Source: Glandiceps talaboti (lineage: Eukaryota; Hemichordata; Enteropneusta; Spengelidae). Taken from it: DNA of 64,000 nt. Positions 53,001 to 64,000 of this stretch are shown piece by piece. The DNA lies in assembly GCF_964340395.1 (NCBI RefSeq), contig NC_135554.1, positions 25,859,592 to 25,923,591 on the forward strand, read 5' to 3'. Position numbers and translations under genes: made by a program. The notes beneath the pieces were generated by a model. The model was given only the letters and a program-made list of their open reading frames with translations, was not told the origin of the DNA and searched no databases. Numbering within the stretch: position 1 is the first letter of the stretch; each line of letters starts with the position of its first letter.

Positions 53001-56000
53001 GCAGTCTTACACTTGATTGAAATTTAATTTTTATAATAATCCACCTCTTAGGCTAGTGACTAATCTCCCCTACAGATATAAAGTCTGAGCTTAGATTAAA
53101 TTGATAGAATTCCACAATACCACTAATCCTACCTCTAGCAATTTTTATTTTTTTCAACGAACTAAAAAGCTCCACAATAAAGTCATGTTCTTTCACTTTA
53201 ATGGCACAATTTCCTATAAATCTACTAAAATATTCTCAGTTTGATTTATAGGAAAGATGGAAACACATTGATGTCATTTTACTATCTATTCAGACATGAT
53301 AACAATGAGTTGTCTATTCTTTCTGAAATTAGGTACATCTTTAGTAATGTGTAATTCTATTAGTTTTAGTTTTAATTGTGGTAAAATTAGACAAAGGAAA
53401 TATGCAAGTCATTACTATTAGACAATTCTACTGTACCTATGTGACACTGATATGAAACATTTTCAAAATACATAATTTTATAAACATCTTGATTTGACTT
53501 CATTTTTGTCAGATTTGTTATTAACAGGATATTATGATTTACATGGTTTAATATAATGGAAAATTATGATATTTACTAAGTGGTATTTAATAAGGGAAGG
53601 GTATTACCTGCAAAAGCGTTGACGACGCCAGCATCTGGCTTGGCTGGACTACCACCAGTGAAGGTATACCATTGAGCTGTGTTGGGGTCAAAGGTTCCAA
53701 CTTTTCGTCCCTTCTTTACACCTTTCTTCAACGCCTTGTCTTCTGAATCCCATTGATCATGGATACTCCTTGTAACATCCCGGAATGATGTACTCCTACT
53801 ACTACCATCCCGTTTCATCTTAACCATCATGTATCGGCCGGTGTCAGTATCGGCCGATTTTGAGCGAGGCAATTTGCTACGGTTGTTTGCCGATGACATT
53901 CTGTTATGTTTAGAGACTTTAGCCTCAACTAAAATAAAAGGAACGATTATAAGGTTTTGTATTTTTTTGTTTGACAAACTCTGCAAGGACTGGTACTGAC
54001 ATGTTTACAAATCTACTTCTTATGAAGCAATATTGAATGTCTGGAATTTTTATTTTCAAAACGTTCATATTTTGTTAAAGTTACTATAGCAACAATATGA
54101 TCTGCATTTTACCGTCAATTCCAACATCAGTATCACAATGGAATATTCACAGACATTACAAAAACCTGAAAAATTTGATGATAAATTTTTACCTGCTGTA
54201 AATGGACGTATTCTTGTAGCACTCAGTACTCGACTTCTGCTTGGTTCAGGAGTACATGTTCTTCTATCTGAAATTGTAAGTTGGACAATAAAACTATTGA
54301 ATTTGAGAAAACAAATATTATTTTATTCTGAAATTATTTTAAGAAATGAGTTTGTTTTAATGGCAAATATCACTACAGAAAAGTGAAAAGAAAGAAAAAA
54401 ATCACATTGTCTGCTCAGAAGGTAGTCTTTTATGTAAAGAACTACACACTCCTCAATAATAAGTTATCACATCAGGTTATACATTTTTGAAAAGAAATGA
54501 ACAAATGAATACTAGATTTGAGAGATATTTACCTAATGTAGCACTTCTTGGGCTGATAACAGTCCTTGTACGAGATGAAGGTGCAGAATTGACCGTTCTG
54601 ATAGAAAGGAAGAAATGAAATCCGAAGTTAAAAACCTCAAATCTCAAAAAAAGCTTCCAGGTGGTTTTGATGTATTACTATTTGAGGCAATGATTTAGTA
54701 TTTTAGAACCGATCACTAAAGCTTGGAATCTGACAGTCACCCTACAGTAGTTAGTTACAGAATGTGTCATTGTACATAAACATAATTACCAGTGACTACT
54801 GGATTGCTACATTGTGATAACCTTTCCGCCAATCATCAAAAGTCATGTCTTTAGACCATTCCATTCATTAACAAGGGGGTTGGCACTGATCTTACCACAT
54901 TCCTTGCATAAAAGTTTGGATATTAGAAAATAATTACTGATATTGGGCAATCTTTCTCTAAATTTCAGATTGAGAAAGACCTATTTATGTGTTTAAAAAG
55001 ATTCTTAAATGAAGACTATGGCATATTGTATTATCTGAAAGTTGTTGACACCCCTGTACTGATCTCTATAATGGTATGTACCACTGACACTTTCAATTTG
55101 GTGTAAAGGGTTCTTTGTGAAAATTATTTGCACAGAACTAACTACCTAGAAGCACTCATCCTGTTTTTGTATGGTCACATCTTCAAATCAAATTAGTTTT
55201 TTGACATGTTATTGTAACATTTATAGCTTTTCAAGAGTTATCCACACAAGTTCATGTTTACATTTAAAGAAACACTGCTATGTGACGTTCACTTCATACC
55301 ATATCTTATGTAACACATTTTTCTATGTCTGAACATATGGTTAAATCAAATCATGGCTAAATATAATCATACCTAAGCAATGATAAATGTTGGTAAAAAT
55401 AATTAAATCACTTTAGACAAGGCCTGAATATTTTTATAATTCAAAAATTACATATGGATCTCATTAAAACAAAACAGAAAGACAAATGAATAATATGTCA
55501 TTTATGAGGTCATGTGTAAGAAAATCAACGTGTATAGAAAACCTTAAAACATATTGTTTAAAACCATATTGCAAACATTTGTTAAACATAATTTTAATTT
55601 GTTATGGCATGATTTACCATATTGCCAACATTTGTTAAACATAATTTTAATTTGAGATGGCATCATTTACCATATTGCCAACATTTCTAAACACAATTTT
55701 AATTTGTTATGGCATGATTTACCATATTGCCAACATTTGTTAAACACAATTTTAATTTAATATGGCATCATTTACCATATTGCAAACATTTCTTAGTTAA
55801 ACACAATTTTAATTTGATATGGCATCATTTACCACATTACCCATGCTTTGTTGACAATATAAAATACTTTTGATTACTTGTAAACATTGGTATTATATTT
55901 TCTTAATGAGTCTGTCAGTCATCTGTTGACAAGTTCAAACTAATAACACTGAAATCTATCCACTCAATAATGTTATTATTTCTCTACTGAATTGTGAACT

Positions 56001-58424
56001 AATGTCAATATTTGTCCACCCAACAAGTTTTAAGTTTAGACTAGCAGGGGCTGATTACGGGTACATCACTCTCTGACAGTCAATACAAATGACTGAAAGT
56101 CAGCAGAAAAAACCTAAAATATAACAAACAGAGTTTGGGTTTCAAATTAAGTATTTTCATTTTATTGTCAAATGTGAAAAAAATGAAAATATAGTTGAGA
56201 TTTATTTGTAATTAGTGTAGTATAGTAGGTTAAAATGATATATTTCTATAGTCAATCAAGTACCCTATACTATTATCAATTGGAAGTACTAGCGTTGTGG
56301 ATGTTTTTTGCATACTAAAAGTTTAACCTTCAGCAATACTGAAACTGCGTGTTTATCACAGGAACAAAAGTCACACATTTTGATCAAAACAGAAAAAAAC
56401 TGGGAGAAATTTCAAATTTCAAAAAAGAATTGATACATTTTTATCAAGTTTTTGTGATATTCTTTCATAGTCTTAGAAGTTTTGGTGCTGTAAGATTGAC
56501 CAAAAAGTAAAACATCTAGGCGCATCTAGCAACTTGTAAATTCCTTCTCATTTGACCCCTGACCTTTCCTTTGTTTGTTTGTTGTTATCTACCTTGGACG
56601 ACCTGAATTTTCCCATCGTATACAACTCTGTGGGGTCAGGTCTTTTCATACCAAACTGTGTAGAGAGATAATCTCCATTCACAGCTAAGTTTGGAAAGCA
56701 CTCATAAACAGACTGTCAACAGTACTGTCCTTTATTTTCAAGAGACTTCAGTCTCAACAATCTAGAAATGTCCAAAAATCCCAAACAATATATTCTGGTA
56801 TGTTTTATTTATTGTCCGTTCTGTGTTCTACTTGAATTTGAAATGAACACTTAGATAACAGTCAGTGCTAAGTGATGTATTTTTTAAACTCATTCAGTTT
56901 ATTTATAGAACATGGATACCTCAAGAGTTTTAGAGCTTTTAGAGACAATATATCACTATGGCAACTAAAATGAACAGTGTTACTTTCCTAGGAATACACA
57001 AAGTTGACAATCAAGGTAAGATTAAGTTTGCACAAAAAACTAAAGTGATCATAGAATAGGTACAAGCTAGCTGAGTATAAATGAATTCAGCTCGTTTAGG
57101 TCAAAATTCTCTCTGCCTCCCCCTGAAAGAACGTTGATAAGTGTGACATCAACATGTTTATATGATATAAACCATGGTAAAAATAGTATCAGTCACACCC
57201 CTATGACCAATGCAATGTAAACACTTGATGGTAAACACATTAAAGTACTACTGGAAACCCTGTACTGTATATCACATTAGAAGTAAATTTTAATCAACTT
57301 ATCAACATCTCAGTAGTAAATACAGAAACCTAAGATTTCTCATTGAAGGCGTGAAAGTTTTCAAATTTGGTTAGAAGTACAAAAACGAAGTTCAGCAATC
57401 ACATTGACGCCAGATCCCTTCCCCTAAATAAACAAAGTTTGTTTATTGAGCTTGTGTGACATTGTGCGATTGTCTCCAAAGTCTCTTGATAAAAATTGAG
57501 GTTTCAAAAGAGAATTGAATACTGTGGTAGTCTATTATTATACTGGCTGAAATAGTGAAATCAGTTCTCAAGTTTAGTTGGGGCACAGATTCAGGTAAAA
57601 AAATACGTAGTAATAATGATTGCTGAATTTGCCTGGTATTCTTTGACTTTTTACTCAGTAAGTCTCCAGATTTGAATTCATATGATGAGTTTAAGGGTAA
57701 TGTCGGTGGCCAAGTGTTTAACCACTTGCCTCTTAACACTGCAGTCAGGGTTGAAATCACATTCAGGGTTTATTAAATTTACTACACTGTAAGTAAGAAG
57801 AGTGTCGTTCATTCTATTGAACAACGCAGATTTTCCCTGGGTACTCCGGTTTCCTCCTGCACTAACACTGAGCCCATGAGGGCCTAGGGATGGCTCTTAC
57901 TGGACTTCTTGGGAGATAACTTAAAGAACTATCCCATATAAATAAAGATTATCATTAAGTCAAAATTCTCAGACAATATATAGAAATGATTCATTCTTAC
58001 CTTGTGGCTCTTTTGTATGTGTCTTGTATATGTCTTCTCTGTTCTGTTATTATGGAGGTTGCACTGATATCATTGATAGCCCTCGTCTCTGGAAAATCCA
58101 AATCAACAAGAGTGCTGATAATAGTTGACGCTGATCTCGGAGGACAGTAGCGATACTTGCTTTCCAGATCACCCAGAGAACGATTCTGTGATCAAACAGA
58201 ATGACACAAAACACTGTATCAGGTGGACAATATAACATGCTATTTTTATACGGTATCACTTCTAAATAATTCAAAAGAGAGAGTGTTTAGTTAATTTCCT
58301 GTCTCTGTTCATCCCACCTGTCAGCTAGTACACACAACTCAAACTGTTATTTCTTTTCATTCACTTTTGAGGTAAATTCTTTCCGATACCTGCTCATGGT
58401 CGCCATGGCAATACAGGATGCTCT
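45286..58424 (-). CDS. Gene C: unidentified Ser/Thr-rich protein, at least 900 aa
   Basis: Not recognised. Exons: 58185-58001, 54597-54533, 54267-54193, 53928-53608, 49785-49647, 49000-48859, 47061-45286. All junctions are GT/AG, phases agree, and the seven exons sum to 901 in-frame codons with stop. A weak upstream exon 58424-58390 fits in frame. A possible first exon 61018-60994 (ATG, MSRLSLCL) would also fit in phase. The 5' part has basic, Ser/Arg-rich motifs (RSKSAD, SRSTSFRD, KKGVKKGRKVGTF). It then holds a compact-looking stretch (FDPNTAQWYTFTGG, KEIFYKIEGSVGDKVAQQI, NGSKIRIGVNGSI) and a Pro/Lys hinge (TPKPPKP). The long last exon encodes a low-complexity, probably disordered region ending in a charged helix (ELSELRSKIKSDLQQTQEN). 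There is no membrane segment, so it is probably intracellular. Confidence 0.8.
49209..49612. repeat. Degenerate repeat with ACCATGGCAAC motifs
   Basis: Irregular units of about 20-40 bp such as TTTACCATGGCAACTTGA, in the gene C intron 49001-49646. At least five ACCATGGCAAC and several weaker variants occur. Each resembles an RFX X-box with the first G replaced. Confidence 0.75.
49786..53607. other. Large gene C intron
   Basis: No exon found. It holds AT-rich unique sequence, a fragment at 50072-50145 resembling 42998-43060 (TTGGATGGTG, TTTAC, ACAATA), and the 59-bp satellite. Confidence 0.65.
51685..52665. repeat. 59-bp satellite with 177-bp higher-order repeat
   Basis: About 17 copies of a 59-bp unit (GATAAAATAGCCCGAATGTG, AGAACCTAGGATTGAAACCC, TGGCCTTTAAGTCTCCACT). 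Copies with CCTGGGATT recur about every 177 bp (near 51819, 51996, 52172, 52349, 52526). CTCTACT variants also sit in fixed order, so triplets of units have been amplified together. Confidence 0.95.
54598..58000. other. Large gene C intron
   Basis: No exon found. It is AT-rich unique sequence plus the 53-bp tandem repeat at 55563-55845. An open stretch at 57443-57760 on the minus strand has no splice support. Confidence 0.6.
55563..55845. repeat. Tandem repeat, about 53-bp unit
   Basis: Five copies of a unit containing ACCATATTGCCAACATTTGT and TTTTAATTTGTTATGGCATG, spaced 52-57 bp. Confidence 0.9.
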
Positions 58425-59179
58425 CTGAGGAGAAGTATGTAGACAATACAAAATTGCAATAGACAGCCAAGTTTTTTTTTATATTAGATGTATTGTAAAT
58501 ATATGTTATAGACATGGAAAGATTTCAATTGTGTTCCCCGTTCTCATTAACTTCTTCCACAACCAAACGGTGTTTACGTTAATCCAAAGACAAAGTTTAG
58601 CATATCTGAATTGTACATGCTTCTTTGACTTACATCTTGTTTTTGAGATGTTTTATTGTTTCATCTACTTTATTAAGGTCATGTATTTAATTTCTTATCG
58701 AGATTCTCACTTCAAATTGGTGATAAACCATTTTGTGTGTCACCAGGGAATTGTTGAATGACTTTCCTTTGTTAGTCTGTATTGAAGTTGTTTGATTGTG
58801 TTCTCAAAAACCAACAGTGATGTACAATGATATGATAACAACAAATTCAAAAACCAACCATGGCATACAATACACAGTGTGTTCATACAACACCTTGGCA
58901 CAGAGACATGACTATTTGGCTCCACATAATGGCTTCACTAGTGAATCACGTTGTCAAGCTAGACATATCTGAGTTTCTGGGCTAGTGTTCTACAGGCTAT
59001 CTAATCATCTATGGAGAAGGATTCAAAGTCACAGATAGCCTCTAGACTACTGGGTTTATAGTACAAGTCTACTTGTTGGAACTGTGATTCTGCTACACTC
59101 ATTCTCTATGCAGATATAGATATGGTAGAGAACAAGAGTAGATGAGTTTACGGATCCACCAAGTAGATAGGCTCCTGGG

Positions 59180-59350
59180 CAGTGTGCCCTCTAAGTCAAT
59201 TTGACACACCACTGATACACACAAGTCCTAGTGACGCACCAAAATTTGGTGTACCCCTATCTCTTACTATGTGGTGACTCACAAGAAATCCCAGTTTTTC
59301 TTATTTTGACTCACAACAACAAAATTTGGCTGTCATTAGACGGCACACTG
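59180..59350. repeat. MITE family 3, complete copy
   Basis: Ends CAGTGTGCCCTCTAA and TTAGACGGCACACTG form inverted repeats with one mismatch; 171 bp. No clear target duplication in the flanks. The terminal CAGTG is hAT-like, only a hint. A second, left-truncated copy lies at 18438-18587. Confidence 0.75.
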
Positions 59351-61227
59351 ACAGGCTAGCAACATGTCGACACTGAATGCCTCAAAACATTGCCAGACGA
59401 TGTACAAATATACACATGCAAATATTTCACAATCTTAAAAAAGATAATCAGATTTATAATAGTAAATTGCTCGCAATCTACTGACAGTATCTAAATATCA
59501 TCTAGAGGCATATCCATGGTTTTAAATCCTGCTGAACAAAGCCACAGATAGCCTCTAGCTTAATCACAATATGATACATATACACTTTTAATGAGTTAAT
59601 GAAATTTTATGGTAACTGTACCCAAGGGTGTCTAGATTTAAGCCAAGTTGTAAAACCTTATTTTTTAGTTTTCTTATCACTGTGTTGAGATATCTTATCA
59701 TAAAAACTGCTTTGTTCAAGTTAAATTGTCTGTCAAAGATTTTAACTCATAAAAAATATTTGATGGACATACATACACATTTGAAAGTCTCTCTTTTTTA
59801 AAGGTACATAACCAAAACAGCACAATTTTAAATGTAATCAAATTTAATCAATTTTATTAATTATCAAATTATGATATTCTATCATTAAAAGGTTATCAAC
59901 AGAATGCTTAGTTGTCAATAAAATGTATAATAGTGCAAATTTTTAGGTAAAATTGTGCCATGTACATCTGTCTATAGCATCCATGAAAGTAAATGTCTAC
60001 CCTTGGAAAGTGTGGCAAATAAAGAAAAGCAGGAATTTCAGTCTTTTTTTGAAAGAAAATGAAATACGAATTTAATCTGTGACATTCTAAGCTTTATCCT
60101 GACAAGAATGAGTCAGCTGGTGATGAAGTTCAGAAAGGATGACAATCAAAAAGTCACTTTCTACAGAAAAAGAGGCACTAAATACTTTGATTGTATAAAG
60201 TAAGCCCTTGGTTGTCAAAGATGTCAGGTGACAAAGTCACCAGGAATCCAAATCCCTGACAGATGAATGAAAGATGTCAGACAACAAACATAATTGTAAT
60301 TCAAGGCAGGTGATTATATACCATGTCTAGCATTTTGTAAACTAGTTGACACCATGGTTATCTTGCCCTACAGCAATTTCCATACACAGTAAAGTTCAAA
60401 ATAATAGACTCCATAATACTTTACCTTATGACAAAGTCTACAGTCTACTCAGTAAATTCCATAAAACACAGGCTACCACAACAACACATCAGCTGTGTTG
60501 TTTAGAGTCGCTCACAACAACCTGTACCTCAAGTTCTTTTCTGGCATGTCCGTAACTAAGTATGGGTGTTCAAAAGGTCATGCAGTCCCCTTCTACCAAC
60601 TCTTTCAATTGTGCTTTGTGTAAACACTGCCAGACAGATAGAATTTCTGAATGCCTTTACAGCAGTTCCATCTCAACAGTTCAATGATACAAAACATTCA
60701 TACTGATCTCATGCAGTGTCCTTAGCTCATGATGTGTCCAAACATCTTTAAAAAAAGACCCATGTTCTCATACAACCACTTTGTAAAACTCTAGTCACAT
60801 GATCTATACTGCAAGTTCAGTAAAGTCGCCCTACCACTGTATCACTGTAATTTGGTATCTGATCACACTAAACATAGGATATGGCATTACCTAGTGTTTC
60901 AGACGACGCTATTGTTAAACAGCTACCAGTTTTATTGTTGTTGGCTTTTATTTACAGCAACCCTAGTTGTTACTAGGAGTAATTTGTCTTTACCTAAGCA
61001 TAATGACAGCCTACTCATCGCCACTTGCCCTTTTTGTTCTTTCTTGAAGGAAATGGGTCAGTAAGTTTTGAACACAGTTCTGATTTGAATTCGAAATGGT
61101 ACATATTATCTGTAAGATCGTTTCCATTTGTCAGTACATATCTAAAATCAGAGCGCTGACATTTTTCTTTGGACACATCAATCTTACACTAAGTTACAGC
61201 AACTACAGAATATCCTGTATACTCTAC

Positions 61228-61292
61228 CTTGTAAGATATATCTTGTCGTTCTGTCCCACACTTTTAGTGTGGTACAACAAGGTTAACAGACT
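61228..61292. repeat. Possible short member of MITE family 1
   Basis: CTTGTAAGATATATCTTGTC at the left and AACAGAC followed by TA at the right, with an inner CCACAC/GTGTGG palindrome. Shorter than the other copies. Confidence 0.35.
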
Positions 61293-63086
61293 AAATATCC
61301 TGTCTATAGATCCGAAATCTGTCCAGCTTAGAAAATACTTAATCATTAAGATCTATGTCTATATATAAGTTTTCTTATTAACTTTATTCAAAGGTTCTAA
61401 AATCAATATTTGGAACCAATGAAATGACAGGTATATATAGAAATACAGATAATCTATACATACACATGGCAAATTAATTTTCCTACATGTGCTAGAGGGA
61501 ATAAGTTTGTGGTAACTGAAAGTTTGCTAATACAGAGATGATATCTAGAGTTGTACAATGTTTTATATGACTTTATTAGTATCAAATCCATAGTTTTAAT
61601 AAACATTCAAAAATCATCATTTATCCCAATATTCCTATCTCTTAATAAAGTCAAAGTCTATTCATAATAACTGAATTTAATATCTATCAGGTTGGAATTA
61701 TTTTGAAATCTTTTTGAAAGAAGATTCATCATAAAAAAACCCAATTTATTTGTCTATTCTTATGTAATTTGGAAAATGATTGAATTTCTACTCAATATTT
61801 ATCACATTATGATGTGAAACACAAAATGAATGAAGCTGACGACATTGCCATAGTATTCGAAAAAAGTGGAAAAAATATTGAAGTATCAGTAAACAAAGAC
61901 CCCCTTAGTCACTACCCTATCCTACCTAAAGTCTATGTGAATCAACAGGTGGCCATAGTATCAACATTGTTTACTCATCAATTGCTCAACTTTTTCTCTT
62001 ACTTTCCTGTTGTTTTATGCATAGTCTTTCTTTATCTTCAACAGTAAAATGCTACATAAATTGTATTTACCATTAAAAATGAAAAGTGTTCAACCCTAAA
62101 GGAGGTTCATAGCTTTACAACCCATTCTGAAGTAACATTAAACTTTTACAACGTTCCCACCCTGTCAGCATCAATACTTCCTGTCACCAACTATGACTGT
62201 ACAGTTAGGAATTTATTGATTTTATGTTAATCCTTCAAAGGCTGTTTTCATTTTAGCATGGATATTGAACTTGTTGTAAAACTGTGAACCCTACCTACTG
62301 ACAGACTTCATTCACAATATGGTAGAATTGCTATGTTGATGAGTTAAGTGAAGGGTGGTAAGCTAATATCTACCCAAGTTCCCTTTATAGTTGAATGGGT
62401 TCCCCTCCAAAGTCTGAATATTTGGAATCCATGTTATGTGTTCTACAGTGTTAGGGTTTGCAATTAGTAGTAATCCAGGACATATAGACAGATACACATT
62501 GTATCTAGACTACCAAATTAGTAGTAGTCCAGGACACATAGACTACTAAACACTGTATCTAGACTACCAAATTAGCAGTAGTCCAGGACACATAGACTAC
62601 TAAACATCATATCTAGACTACCAAATTTATAAGGTGGTAGTCTGTTAGACCAGTGGAAATCAAGAGAAAATTGCAGCTGAAACCGTTCACTTGACTATTT
62701 AAATCAGACTACAAAGCATAGAAGATAAATTCTAGCCTCAGACAAGATGGATTTCAACCTTGTTAAATGTTTATTATACCTTTTTGATTTTTATCAGATT
62801 TCCTCCTCTTTAAGGTTTCAAAAACTTTAGAAATACCACTTTATAAAACTTGTGATTTTTTTGGCTGACCATTTTAAAACAGATAAACACCGTTATACGC
62901 CTATTCTAAGCTTCTATAATATTCATACGACAATACAACAGTTAGACTGTTGTCTGCTGTTTCAATATCATGAATACTACCTTTGTTGTCTCTTTTACAT
63001 CACATCACATCCCATAAGAGTTTCATTGCAAAGTAACTCAATTTTCCTCATCAGTAATTTTCTTATAGTCATCTAGTTTCACTTAC

Positions 63087-63563
63087 AAATCAAATAATAT
63101 TCTCTTTGATTATACCATGCACACTTTGGTGGTTTGCCATAACTTGTATGAAATAATTCAAGCAATTTTTTTTCTTCAATAAAGTAGTGTGTCGAACAGG
63201 TCGTACCAGGTGAGCATTGAAATTCACAACACAGTATGTGTCGATATACGTCTGGTCTGACTCCAAACAAACAAAGAAATACTATGGTTTCATGACAATT
63301 CTTACCAACTAAGAGATTTTAATAGTATATAGAAATTAGAAGCTAAAGCCACCAAAATACAGGAATTAACATCTTAACTCACAATACTTACTGATCTTCT
63401 TATCAGAATTGACGGGGAAAAAAGGCCACCATTCTCTCAAAGTTCTTATATTCAACTCAATAAGCCGGACTACATATGTACCTATAGTCCGAATACACAT
63501 GCACAAAGCCACTAATAACCTACGGGTCAGACCCTGATGTACGTTAAAATCTTGTAACGCCAT
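63087..63563 (-). CDS. Gene D: first two exons of an unidentified gene
   Basis: Exon 63563-63392 starts MALQDFNVHQGLTRRLLV, continues RLIELNIRTLREWWPFFPVN and ends phase 1 at GTAAGT. An in-frame TGA lies upstream with no acceptor between, which supports this ATG. After a 131-nt intron, exon 63260-63087 (phase 1-1) adds RPDVYRHILCCEFQCSPGTT, CSTHYF and KPPKCAWYNQREYY. The Cys/Trp-rich composition is unlike gene C. No family recognised. Direct joining to the weak gene C exon 58424-58390 would create a stop, so at least one further exon is missing or this is a separate gene. Confidence 0.6.
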
Positions 63564-63888
63564 GCTATTCTTCCACTTAACACACCACTCAAATCACGTA
63601 CCTTTCACCGTCAGTACAATTAATTCAGCTCCGATAACATTTGAAGAGTTGTTCATTCCTAGGTGATTCAACAATGTAGTTTAACTTTCAATAAAACAAA
63701 TGCTATAAACAGACAGGAATTTTTCTACACAACAAAATGACTCTACCATAGCGTACCTACAGGGTTCCTGATATACACTGTCGCCTGCAGTGAATCTATT
63801 CTCCACTGACAAAGATAATCCACACATCAATAATGCAACAAAACAATCAATATCATCCACCCTTTATGTCCTTAACTGTTACTGAAGT

Positions 63889-63902
63889 GTCGTCATGACA
63901 AC
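63889..63902. promoter_or_regulatory. Consensus RFX X-box
   Basis: GTCGTCATGACAAC fits the X-box consensus GTHNYYATRRNAAC at every position. About 326 bp upstream of the gene D ATG. X-boxes of this type are bound by RFX factors, often at ciliary genes. One such match can occur by chance in this much DNA. Confidence 0.45.
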
Positions 63903-63933
63903 CATAAACGCACCTCTCATAGAGACTATAAAA

Positions 63934-63954
63934 CCATTGGTGACTGACCAATGG
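63934..63954. promoter_or_regulatory. Inverted CCAAT-box pair
   Basis: CCATTGGT and ACCAATGG are separated by five bases, giving an NF-Y-type CCAAT core on each strand in a perfect palindrome, 45 bp from the X-box. Confidence 0.45.
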
Positions 63955-64000
63955 GGCATAGTCAGAGTGCAGGCCAACTATTTTCTACAACAATTACTAT

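Larger units (their letters stand above)
58425..63086. other. Region between gene C exons and the right-hand exons
   Basis: Holds MITE family 3 (59180-59350), a possible MITE at 61228-61292 and AT-rich sequence. Two weak coding candidates: 61018-60994 (-), a possible gene C start, and 61814-62047 (+), an open frame with protein-like composition at its start (NEADDIAIVFEKSGKNIEVS). Neither is proven. Confidence 0.5.
63564..64000 (-). promoter_or_regulatory. Likely promoter region of gene D
   Basis: The 437 bp upstream of the gene D start codon carry an RFX X-box match (63889-63902) and an inverted CCAAT pair (63934-63954). A TATA-like CTATAAAA lies at 63926-63933 on the + strand. No other exon seen. 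Transcription start is unknown. Confidence 0.4.

Noticed and set aside
61814-62047. 77-codon open frame on the + strand
   Set aside because: The first 40 residues look protein-like, but there is no partner exon or family match, so not called as a gene.

Overview
The window looks like nuclear DNA of an invertebrate animal. It is AT-rich, has many spliced genes with GT/AG introns, and is full of microsatellites, minisatellites and short inverted-repeat (MITE-like) elements. The best clue is a pair of latrophilin-type adhesion GPCR genes with an SUEL (galactose-binding) lectin domain and no olfactomedin domain. That is an invertebrate arrangement, but I cannot name the phylum from sequence alone. 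I saw no virus-like element, tRNA, rRNA or CRISPR array.

Layout. (1) 711-17285 (+): adhesion GPCR gene A. Its 5' end lies off the left edge; 21 exons plus a candidate 30-nt cassette exon are visible. They encode the second half of an SUEL lectin, one EGF repeat, a Thr-rich linker, a hormone-receptor (HRM) domain, GAIN/GPS, seven membrane helices and a cytoplasmic tail ending ETFV. (2) 17286-23503: intergenic and repeat-rich, with a 42-bp minisatellite at 21640-23235. (3) 37297-23504 (-): gene B, a complete paralogue in tail-to-tail orientation with gene A. It has 22 exons and encodes 1044 aa from a signal peptide to a tail ending ETSI. (4) 37298-45285: no gene found, several repeats and a strong 80-nt hairpin at 42604-42683. 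(5) About 58424-45286 (-): gene C, an unidentified protein of at least 900 residues, low-complexity and Ser/Thr-rich, in seven well-supported exons plus one or two weaker 5' ones. Its introns hold a 59-bp satellite with a 177-bp higher-order repeat. (6) 63563-63087 (-): two phase-matched 5' exons of a further unidentified minus-strand gene, or the start of gene C. Upstream lie a consensus RFX X-box and an inverted CCAAT pair.

Genes A and B are clearly duplicates. Twelve consecutive internal exons from HRM to TM7 have the same lengths or the same phases, and several are very close at nucleotide level. They differ by an EGF exon and a second Thr-rich exon (A only) and by one GAIN intron (B only). 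Both also carry a partial duplicate of the GPS exon just upstream of the functional one, fresh in A and decayed in B. Both proteins should be autoproteolysed at HL/T of the GPS, exposing a TNFAVL-type tethered agonist, and both tails end in class I PDZ ligands.
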